The position numbers were made by a program, and so were the translations under genes. From Tenacibaculum sp. 190524A05c (GTDB taxonomy: Bacteria; Bacteroidota; Bacteroidia; Flavobacteriales; Flavobacteriaceae): DNA of 64,000 bases. A model generated the notes under the pieces. It was not told where the DNA came from. It saw nothing but the letters and a program-made list of their open reading frames with translations, and made no database searches. The stretch is from contig NZ_OZ038523.1 of the NCBI RefSeq assembly GCF_964036595.1, positions 1,020,501 through 1,084,500 on the forward strand, in the 5' to 3' direction. Each line of letters begins with the position of its first letter. Positions within the stretch are counted from its first letter, which is position 1. Below, in pieces: positions 15,666 to 22,595 of the stretch.

Positions 15666-16817
15666 ATGAAGAAAAGATATTCTCTTTTAGGAACATTAGC
15701 TGTTCTTTTTTTAATAGGATGTGAAGACAATGTAAGAGACATTACAGGAGGTAATAATTCACAAGTTCCTACCAATCCTACAGCAGAAGTAAATCCAGTA
15801 GATATTAACAATGATGGATTTGATTTTATGGAAAAAATGCAAGGTCATTGGGTTGGAAATAATAAAGTAATTGCCGATGAATACGATTGGTTTGGATGGG
15901 ACTATCGTGCCATTTCTCCATCTCATATTCATGGGATTCATGAAGGAGGAACTTTAGGAAATTTATTCACCTCATTCTTTGTAACGAACTATAAAGGACA
16001 AAGAACAATTATGGCGAGAAATGGGGGATTATTAAACGGGATTTATCGTACGAGCTACTTTGTAATGGACAAAGTTGAAAATAGAAATTCCGAAGGAAAG
16101 TATTATAGACTTGTTGATGCAGTTGGTGGAGACGCGATTATGTATATGGAATTACGCTTTAAAAATGATAGTTTATATTTTAATTCCTATACCAGTAATC
16201 TTGGAAATAGATTACCCACTAGACACATGACTTTTAAGGGGAAAAAGATGCATTTTGAATTAGCACAAGAAGCAGCTAATGCAACTAATTATCCTCAAAA
16301 TACAATTGATACTGGATTAGATTTTAAAGACGGTTTTAATACAGAATACTTATACGTAGATCAAGGAGAAGATGCTCCTAAATCTGCAACCTTTTTAGCT
16401 TCTCAAACTAGTAATGATGTGTATGAACTAGCTCCACAGTCAGGGGATCCTTATATTATTTCTGATCATCCGAGATTAGGAACATTAACTGTAAACATCA
16501 ATCGAAATAACACAATCTCTAATGATAATTTACTAGTTTATTTATCTAAAGATCCACTCACAGATTCTGACGGATATTTTACACAAACTCCTGGAGCTTA
16601 CGATACCTTACTTCATTTTCCAAGTTTAGAAAATAACGAAGATACATTCCTATTTACATACTTGCATCCCGGTACTTACTATTTAACTGTAATTGCTGAT
16701 AAGAATAATGACGGTGGACCAAGTGAAGGAGATATTGTAAGTGTTTCTAAGGAAATTATCATAGCTCCTTTAGAAAATAAAACTGAAAATATAACCAATA
16801 TTGATGTACAAAATTAA
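15666..16817 (+). CDS. uncharacterised lipoprotein
   Basis: A 383-residue protein with signal MKKRYSLLGTLAVLFLIGC (lipobox Cys19). The N-terminal domain (about 40-230) begins DFMEKMQGHWVGNNKVIADE, reminiscent of small-barrel 'GHWVG/GxW' domains like the DUF2147 start, and is rich in aromatic beta strands. The C-terminal domain (about 275-375) looks like an immunoglobulin/transthyretin-type beta sandwich ending in LHPGTYYLTVIADKNNDGG, with an Asn/Asp-rich turn. I do not recognise the family. Located between DUF2147 and the cytochrome c gene in a tightly spaced operon; its stop lies upstream of the preferred ATG of the cytochrome gene by 4 bp. Confidence 0.75.
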   Translation: MKKRYSLLGTLAVLFLIGCEDNVRDITGGNNSQVPTNPTAEVNPVDINNDGFDFMEKMQGHWVGNNKVIADEYDWFGWDYRAISPSHIHGIHEGGTLGNLFTSFFVTNYKGQRTIMARNGGLLNGIYRTSYFVMDKVENRNSEGKYYRLVDAVGGDAIMYMELRFKNDSLYFNSYTSNLGNRLPTRHMTFKGKKMHFELAQEAANATNYPQNTIDTGLDFKDGFNTEYLYVDQGEDAPKSATFLASQTSNDVYELAPQSGDPYIISDHPRLGTLTVNINRNNTISNDNLLVYLSKDPLTDSDGYFTQTPGAYDTLLHFPSLENNEDTFLFTYLHPGTYYLTVIADKNNDGGPSEGDIVSVSKEIIIAPLENKTENITNIDVQN

Positions 16818-16821
16818 ACTT

Positions 16822-17169
16822 ATGAGCATACTTAAAAACACACTTTTATTCCTTTGTTTATTGGTATTAGGAAGCTGTACTAAAGCTGAAATTCCATTAG
16901 TTGGTGAAAATCCTTTAAATAGACCCGTTACCTATACACAAGACATTCAATCCATAATATTTAATAATTGCTTGACTTGCCATAGTTCAGTAAACCCTAG
17001 AAACGGATTGATTTTAGAAACCTATGCTCAAGTAAGAAACTCTTCAGAGTTTGGAACATTGATAGCCCGTTTAAACGATGCTGCGAATCCAATGCCACAA
17101 AGTGGACTTTTAACTGCGGACAGACGTGCCTTATTTGACCAATGGAAATCGGGAGGATATTTAGAATAA
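16822..17169 (+). CDS. mono-haem c-type cytochrome lipoprotein
   Basis: A 115-residue protein from the ATG at 16822: signal MSILKNTLLFLCLLVLGSC with lipobox Cys19. The mature part has NNCLTCHSS, a CxxCH haem-c attachment motif, and NPMPQSG with a candidate axial Met. It resembles small planctomycete-type cytochrome c domains and should be a membrane-tethered periplasmic electron carrier. The frame extends upstream to TTG/ATG at 16801/16804 inside the previous gene, but the 16822 start gives a clean lipoprotein signal. An electron carrier here fits the redox theme of the cluster. Confidence 0.83.
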   Translation: MSILKNTLLFLCLLVLGSCTKAEIPLVGENPLNRPVTYTQDIQSIIFNNCLTCHSSVNPRNGLILETYAQVRNSSEFGTLIARLNDAANPMPQSGLLTADRRALFDQWKSGGYLE

Positions 17170-17183
17170 CAATACTATTTAAT

Positions 17184-17726
17184 ATGAAAAAAATAATCGT
17201 TTTAACACTTTTAGTAATTTCTCAAATTACATCAGCTCAAAAATATTTTACAAGAACTGGAGCAACAGAATTTAAAGCTTCTGTGGCTGCTTTTGAACCT
17301 GTTGAAGCAAGTAATAAGAGTACAACAGTAATTCTAAAAAGTGATACTGGTGATATCGCTGCACAATTATTTATTAATGCTTTTCAATTTCGAGTTGCTT
17401 TAATGCAAGAGCATTTTAATGAAAATTATATGGATTCTGATACCTATCCTAAGGCAAGCTTTAGAGGTAAAATTCAAGATTTTTCTTTATCAAATATAGA
17501 TAGTGAAAAGAAATATCCTCTAGAAGGAACACTCTCTATTCGAGGTAAACAAAAAGAAATTAATACAACCCTTAGTATTCAATTAAAAGATGATACTATA
17601 ATTCTTAAATCGGAATTCAAATTAAATCCGAATGATTTTGGAATTAAAATCCCTAGTATAGTTAGAAAGAAAATTGCAAAACAGATAAACATAACACTGC
17701 ATTATGAGATGGTTGAAAAAAAATAA
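17184..17726 (+). CDS. YceI-family periplasmic protein
   Basis: A 180-residue protein from the ATG at 17184 with signal peptide MKKIIVLTLLVISQITSAQ. It has YceI features: FKASVAAFEPVEASNKSTTV, a FQFRVALMQEHFNENYMDSD region (the family's short-helix 'HF..xYMDTDxYPKASF' motif is clear) and PLEGTLSIRGKQKEI. YceI proteins are lipocalin-like barrels that bind isoprenoid chains in the periplasm. Earlier in-frame codons (from 17142) would put 14 polar residues before the signal, so I reject them. It sits between the cytochrome and OB-fold genes, overlapping the latter by 23 bp. Confidence 0.9.
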   Translation: MKKIIVLTLLVISQITSAQKYFTRTGATEFKASVAAFEPVEASNKSTTVILKSDTGDIAAQLFINAFQFRVALMQEHFNENYMDSDTYPKASFRGKIQDFSLSNIDSEKKYPLEGTLSIRGKQKEINTTLSIQLKDDTIILKSEFKLNPNDFGIKIPSIVRKKIAKQINITLHYEMVEKK

Positions 17727-18090
17727 GGTAATCACAATTGTTGTTTCATTACTTACAATCTCCTTTTTTGTTTACCGATACACTTTTAGAACCAATGAAT
17801 CGATAGAGGATATTTCTCCTAATTATTTAGGAACCTCTATTGATTTTACAAGCCTAGCAACTACAAATTTCGATTCTTGGAATACAAAAGTGGTTCAGCT
17901 TACTGGAGAAATAACAGCTTTAGATAAAAACGGTTTCACTTTGAACAACAAGCTTTTTTGTCAGTTAAAAAATGAAGATGATAGTTCAGGTATAAAAGCA
18001 AATCAAACAATTACCATAAAAGGTCGTGTTATAGGATACGATGATTTATTAGAAGAATTAAAATTAAACGAATGTATACAACTAAAATAA
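17704..18090 (+). CDS. OB-fold protein (tRNA_anti-like), membrane-anchored
   Basis: A 128-residue protein: basic start MRWLKKNK, one hydrophobic helix (about 8-25), and a C-terminal beta-barrel domain (about 55-128). The barrel has VVQLTGEITALDKNGFTLNN, a Cys-containing strand, and NQTITIKGRVIGYDDLLEELKLNEC, the pattern of the tRNA_anti-like OB-fold family. Despite the family name, a nucleic-acid role is not implied in an exported, operon-embedded protein. It overlaps YceI (23 bp) and the DUF5777 gene (19 bp), so translational coupling is likely. Confidence 0.78.
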   Translation: MRWLKKNKVITIVVSLLTISFFVYRYTFRTNESIEDISPNYLGTSIDFTSLATTNFDSWNTKVVQLTGEITALDKNGFTLNNKLFCQLKNEDDSSGIKANQTITIKGRVIGYDDLLEELKLNECIQLK

Positions 18091-18941
18091 AATCACTGAT
18101 TATAGTCTTGCTCCTATCAATTAATGGAACAGCTCAAGAAGATTTATTAAATGAACTTGATAACGAAACCAAGAACACAAAACAATTTGATTTACCTGCA
18201 TTTAAAGCCATGCAAATTGGAAACTTACAATCCACAAAAATTGCAGAAAAAGGAGATTTATATCTAATTGTTGCACATAGATTTGGATCAATAAAAGATG
18301 GAATTGATGAGTTTTTTGGATTGGATCAAGCCAATACTAAAATTCAATTGCTCTATAGTTTTTGGGACGGAATTCAGTTAAGTTTAAGTAGAGATAGTTT
18401 TGAAAAAACATATTCAGGAACTGCTAAGATTAGTATTACAAAACAATCGAATAGATTTCCTGTAAACCTAGTGGGATATGCAAGTACAGATATTAATTCT
18501 GAAATAAAAACTGCTAATTATCCTGAATTGAGGTTTAGTGATAGAATGAGTCATTCCTTACAATTATTAGCTTCTAGGAGGTTTTCTAAAAAACTATCTT
18601 TACAATTGTCCCCAATTTATGTACGTCAAAACTTACAGGATATCAACTTTACAAAAGCAAGAAATCATAATCAATTTTTAATGGGAATTGGTGGTCGATT
18701 AAAAGTGAGTAAACGTATGAGTATAAATTTAGACTACGCCTATAATTTCAGCAAAGACAAAAACTCCGTTTATAAAAACCCACTTACTTTAGGTATTGAT
18801 ATTGAAACAGGTGGGCATGTATTTCAATTGCTATTCTCAAATGCAAGAGGAACAAATGACAGCGCTTTTTTAACTAAAGCACAAGGTGATTGGAGCAAAG
18901 GAGATATTTCATTTGGATTTAATGTGGTAAGAGTATTTTAA
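18072..18941 (+). CDS. DUF5777-family outer-membrane beta-barrel protein
   Basis: A 289-residue protein with signal peptide (about 1-21, ending NGTAQ), then QIGNLQSTKIAEKGDLYLIV and AHRFGSIKDGIDEFFGLDQA, the DUF5777 signature, followed by many alternating amphipathic strands and a terminal aromatic/Phe (FGFNVVRVF), typical of an outer-membrane barrel. Function unknown; the YceI/OB-fold/DUF5777/cytochrome association seen here suggests a cell-envelope redox or lipid-related role. Last gene of the arm, followed by a terminator. Confidence 0.84.
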   Translation: MYTTKIKSLIIVLLLSINGTAQEDLLNELDNETKNTKQFDLPAFKAMQIGNLQSTKIAEKGDLYLIVAHRFGSIKDGIDEFFGLDQANTKIQLLYSFWDGIQLSLSRDSFEKTYSGTAKISITKQSNRFPVNLVGYASTDINSEIKTANYPELRFSDRMSHSLQLLASRRFSKKLSLQLSPIYVRQNLQDINFTKARNHNQFLMGIGGRLKVSKRMSINLDYAYNFSKDKNSVYKNPLTLGIDIETGGHVFQLLFSNARGTNDSAFLTKAQGDWSKGDISFGFNVVRVF

Positions 18942-18968
18942 GTTAGGGGAAATACTTCTTGTTTAGTG

Positions 18969-18990
18969 GCCTTCTATTTATTTAGAAGGC
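18969..18990. terminator. bidirectional terminator
   Basis: Arms GCCTTCTA and TAGAAGGC, followed by a run of seven T on the plus strand. It lies between the convergent ends of the DUF5777 gene and the Crp/Fnr-type gene. Confidence 0.8.
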
Positions 18991-18995
18991 TTTTT

Positions 18996-19556
18996 TTATG
19001 TACTACGAATTCTACTCAGTGTTTCTTGCGATATTCCCAACATTGAAGCAATGTGTCCTAAATTTGCTATTTGGGTAATATTAGGATATACACTTATTAG
19101 CAATTCATACTTTTCTTTCGCTGATAAGAAATAATAGCCCTTGTAAAATTCATCGATAATAGCTAATTCTTGCTCCATCATTAACCTACCGAATCGTTCT
19201 AATTCAGGATGTTCTTTGAAGAGTAATTGCCAATTGTCATAAGATATAGAAACTACTTTGCAAACATCGATAGCCTCCAAATATTCATTCGATGGATTTT
19301 GTAAAATATAACTTCCCCACGATGTAAATAAAGAATTCGGTCCGTATACCCAATGCGTAATATCTTTTCCTTTTTGATATATAAAACTTCTAACACTTCC
19401 TTCTTTTAAAAAGTACAGATGTTTACATGTTTTACCAATATTGAGAATTTGCTCACCTTTTTCAAATACGACTTCGTTGGATAAACTTAGTATATGTTGA
19501 AATGTATCTTCTTTTAAATCAATATATCCTTTGATATAATCTGCTAGCTCTTGCAT
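18996..19556 (-). CDS. Crp/Fnr-family transcriptional regulator
   Basis: A 186-residue protein. Cyclic-nucleotide-binding-type barrel at about residues 15-115 (FEKGEQILNIGKTCKHLYFL, KEGSVRSF), a dimerisation helix, and a short C-terminal helix-turn-helix LGHIASMLGISQETLSRIRS. The recognition helix carries E-T-L-S-R, the same E-xx-S-R arrangement FNR uses to read TTGAT half-sites, unlike the R-E-x-x-x-R of CRP. The N-terminal cysteine set of oxygen-sensing FNR is absent. Encoded at the edge of the cluster with TTGAC-N4-RTCAA boxes, it is the natural candidate to bind them. The protein stops directly after the recognition helix, which is short for the family. Confidence 0.88.
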   Translation of the reverse strand: MQELADYIKGYIDLKEDTFQHILSLSNEVVFEKGEQILNIGKTCKHLYFLKEGSVRSFIYQKGKDITHWVYGPNSLFTSWGSYILQNPSNEYLEAIDVCKVVSISYDNWQLLFKEHPELERFGRLMMEQELAIIDEFYKGYYFLSAKEKYELLISVYPNITQIANLGHIASMLGISQETLSRIRST

Positions 19557-19601
19557 TTGGCTAATTTAAATAAATTGAATTGAGATTCTTTACAAAAAAC
19601 A

Positions 19602-19629
19602 AAAACGCTTCTAAAAATAGAAGCGTTTT
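19602..19629. terminator. terminator of adhesin locus 1
   Basis: Arms AAAACGCTTCTA and TAGAAGCGTTTT with an AAAA loop, flanked by A and T runs. It ends the minus-strand adhesin operon and is also present in the second copy. Confidence 0.85.
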
Positions 19630-19650
19630 TTTGTTTTATGATATTTCCTG

Positions 19651-21615
19651 TTATTGATTGCTGGTAGAAACGTTTTTTCCACCTTTTACAATGTAGAAAT
19701 ATGATCTTCTATTCTTCTGATGTTCTTCCTTTGAACACTTGCTTTGATTTGCATCATTACAGTGATTTAACAATCGGTCTTCTCCAAATCCAATCGCACT
19801 TTGTATTCGATTGGCTGCAATACCTCTTGAGATGATATAATCTCTTGTTGACTTTGCTCTGTTATCAGATAAGTTTCTGTTGTATGCTTTCGTTCCTCGA
19901 CTATCGGTATGTGATTCGATCTTAATCACCATATCTGGATTATTGTTCATTACCGTTACAATATGCTCTAACTCATACTCTGCATCTTCTCTTATGTTGT
20001 ACAAATCAAAATCAAAGAAGATCGGATTGATAACAATCTGTGCCGCCTCTGGACTTTCTACAATTAACGATTCTAAAGCTAAATCTGTTTTGATTTCCTT
20101 CTTGTTAATGTCCTCTGTAGCTGTTTCCTTTTGATCATTTCGGTAATCATCTTTTGAAGCGCTTACTGTAAAGTTGTTCTCACAGTCGATATCTTTAAAG
20201 GTATATTTTCCATCTGCCTGTGTTACTTGCTCACTAACTGGTGCTCCACTCTCGTCTATTAATCGAACTGTAGCTCCTGAGATAGGTTTACCTGTGTTTA
20301 CATCGGTTACGTATCCTCCAATGTCTTCTTTACATCTATAGATCACAAAACTGTATATATCGTCATCTCCCTTTCCTCCTTTTCTATTGGAAGAAAAGTA
20401 TCCGTATGATTTATCTTCACTAATCACAAAACTAAAATCATCTCTCGGACCATTTATTGGACTTCCTAGATTGACAGGGTCAGTGTACTTATTATCTACA
20501 TATTTAGCTTCAAACACATCTAAAGCTCCTAAACCTAAATGACCATCTGATGCAAAGTACATGGTGTTTTCACTATCAATACTTGGAAACATTTCTCTTG
20601 CTTCTGTATTTATTGGTGCGCCTAAATTCTTTACTTCTCCGTAACTCCCATCATCTTGTATCGCAACCTTATAGATATCGGTAGCTCCTAGTCCTCCTGA
20701 CATATCTGATACAAAGTATAGTGTCTTCTCATCTGCACTTAATGCTGGATGTCCGCATGAATATTCATTACTGTTAAATGGTAATTCTCTAACATCATCC
20801 CAATTCCCATTATTTAAGGTAGCCTTGTATATCTTTAAGTGAGTTACTCGGTTCTTATCTCCTTCTAACTTATCGTCATTGTAATTATCTCTGGTGAAAT
20901 ACATCGTTTTACCATCTCCTGTAACAATAGCGTTAGATTCATGATAACGCGTATTTAAAGATGGTAACTTCTCAGAAGCACTTACCTGAAGTCCTTTTTC
21001 AATATCATTACTCAAATCTGCATCGGCAGTATAGATATTTAAAAACGGTTGCTCGTTCCACTTGTATAACTTCTTATCAAACTTTGAACCTTCTGGTTTA
21101 GTAGATGCGAAATACAACTTATCTCCGTAGATAAAACCTCCAAAATCTGAATACTTCGTATTGATCTCTAAGTTCTGAATACTAACATACGTCTTCTTAC
21201 GATTAGAGTACTTCACAAAGTAATCTGCATTCTTTTCTAAAGCTAAGGCTCTTGAATCTTCTCCCTTTACTTCTTTTAACTTACGAAGCCATGAATCTGA
21301 TTCATCAACCTTACCATTACTCTTTAAGGCTTGAGCATATCTGAACATATATTCTGGTGATACCTGATCTTTGTATTTCTCAAATAAAATACGATACCAC
21401 TTCTCTGCCTCACTTGTATTGGTATTGTAATAATGAGAATCTCCTAGCCTACTAATGACTAGTTCTGACTCATCTCCTTTGTTATAAATAACCTCATATA
21501 ACTCAGCAGATTTCTTATACGCAAACTCCTTGAAGTAACGATCTGCTGCATAACGCCTTTGTGAAAAAGACGAAAAGCTAATTATTAAAAAATAAATTAG
21601 TAATAGTTTCCTCAT
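19651..21615 (-). CDS. OmpA-family protein with TPR-like, PD40 and peptidoglycan-binding domains (copy A)
   Basis: A 654-residue outer-membrane/periplasmic protein with signal peptide (LLLIYFLIISFSSFSQ). Order: TPR-like helices (about 22-140), WD40-like PD40 beta-propeller repeats (about 160-420; TDGKTMYFTRDNYNDDK, LSADEKTLYFVSDMSGG, ENTMYFASDGHLG), a carboxypeptidase-regulatory-like beta sandwich (about 430-510; YVTDVNTGKPISGATV), and an OmpA domain (about 535-645; FDFDLYNIREDAEYEL, IESHTDSRGTKAYN, LSDNRAKSTRDYI). Proteins of this layout sit downstream of PorP/SprF genes and are thought to anchor T9SS or adhesin components to peptidoglycan. The protein sequence is identical to the copy at 36874-38838. 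Confidence 0.92.
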   Translation of the reverse strand: MRKLLLIYFLIISFSSFSQRRYAADRYFKEFAYKKSAELYEVIYNKGDESELVISRLGDSHYYNTNTSEAEKWYRILFEKYKDQVSPEYMFRYAQALKSNGKVDESDSWLRKLKEVKGEDSRALALEKNADYFVKYSNRKKTYVSIQNLEINTKYSDFGGFIYGDKLYFASTKPEGSKFDKKLYKWNEQPFLNIYTADADLSNDIEKGLQVSASEKLPSLNTRYHESNAIVTGDGKTMYFTRDNYNDDKLEGDKNRVTHLKIYKATLNNGNWDDVRELPFNSNEYSCGHPALSADEKTLYFVSDMSGGLGATDIYKVAIQDDGSYGEVKNLGAPINTEAREMFPSIDSENTMYFASDGHLGLGALDVFEAKYVDNKYTDPVNLGSPINGPRDDFSFVISEDKSYGYFSSNRKGGKGDDDIYSFVIYRCKEDIGGYVTDVNTGKPISGATVRLIDESGAPVSEQVTQADGKYTFKDIDCENNFTVSASKDDYRNDQKETATEDINKKEIKTDLALESLIVESPEAAQIVINPIFFDFDLYNIREDAEYELEHIVTVMNNNPDMVIKIESHTDSRGTKAYNRNLSDNRAKSTRDYIISRGIAANRIQSAIGFGEDRLLNHCNDANQSKCSKEEHQKNRRSYFYIVKGGKNVSTSNQ

Positions 21616-21624
21616 AATATTAAT

Positions 21625-22563
21625 TTAAAAGAACCTTGGCGATTTAAACACGCGTTCCCTGAATATATCCCAACGTAACATAAGCTCATATGTTCCCGAA
21701 TTATAATTGCTATAATTTGACGTAGTCAAATCATATGCAAAACCTATGTTTAAGTTCTTTGTTGCTTGTAACCCTAATAAAGCACTGATGGAGTCGTCCC
21801 ACCTCCATGCTAATCCTGCAGCAAACTTCTCATTAAATAAAAAGTTAGCCGAAACATCTAATGATAATGGTGCCCCGTTCACCACCTTAACTAATGTAGC
21901 TGGCTTGAACTTTAACGTCTCACTTAAGTCAAATACATAACCCGCGATACCAAAAAAGTGTAAGCGCTCCTCAGCTAAATCTCCGCTCCCAAAACTCGTC
22001 GTAGCAACAGTATCGTCGTAATGATCTGTCCGTAGAAAGTTCGGAATTGCGGCACCAAGATACCAATTTGATTTATAAAAATAAATCCCAGCTCCAATTG
22101 TAGGTAAGAACTTACTGATATTACCCTCAAAAATACGCTCTTGCTGAAGAGCCGTTCCTTTACTCCAATCAATTCCTAAATGACGACCTCCTAACTTTAA
22201 TCCAAAGGCTAAATTACCATCATTACTCGTACGAATTGTATAAGAAACATTGGCATCTAAATAAATCTCACTCGAGGGACCAATCCTATCATTAGTAATA
22301 CTAATACCTAATCCTACTCCACTATAACCTATCGCAGTATCGTAACTAAATGTTTGTGAATCTGGTGCACCATCTAAACCAACCCATTGTGTTCGGCCTA
22401 AGGCAGTAATCACTGTATGATTATTAGATCCAGCATAAGCAGGGTTAACACTCATCGTGTTATACATATACTGCGTATACTGAGGATCTTGTTGTGAGAA
22501 TAATACTCCAACCTTAAATAAGATAATGAGTATTAAAAATTTATATGTTACTATGCTATTCAT
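21625..22563 (-). CDS. PorP/SprF-family type IX secretion membrane protein (copy A)
   Basis: A 312-residue outer-membrane beta-barrel protein. Signal peptide ends near LFSQ; the mature start QQDPQYTQYMYNTMSVNPAYAG is the family hallmark, and GYSGVGLGISITNDRIGP follows. SprF-type proteins are needed to export or display particular type B sorting-domain adhesins such as SprB in gliding flavobacteria (known for the family). The gene lies 32 bp after a giant type B adhesin gene and 9 bp before the OmpA/PD40 gene, so it is most likely the dedicated partner of that adhesin. It differs from copy B by a single residue (Ala/Gly in the DTV-TTSFG stretch). Confidence 0.93.
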   Translation of the reverse strand: MNSIVTYKFLILIILFKVGVLFSQQDPQYTQYMYNTMSVNPAYAGSNNHTVITALGRTQWVGLDGAPDSQTFSYDTAIGYSGVGLGISITNDRIGPSSEIYLDANVSYTIRTSNDGNLAFGLKLGGRHLGIDWSKGTALQQERIFEGNISKFLPTIGAGIYFYKSNWYLGAAIPNFLRTDHYDDTVATTSFGSGDLAEERLHFFGIAGYVFDLSETLKFKPATLVKVVNGAPLSLDVSANFLFNEKFAAGLAWRWDDSISALLGLQATKNLNIGFAYDLTTSNYSNYNSGTYELMLRWDIFRERVFKSPRFF

Positions 22564-22595
22564 ATCCCTATTATGTTGTTTCTTGTTTCTTATGC

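Noticed and set aside
17142..17183. Upstream start for the YceI gene
   Set aside because: It would add 14 residues before the signal peptide and begins inside the cytochrome gene; the ATG at 17184 directly precedes a classic signal sequence.
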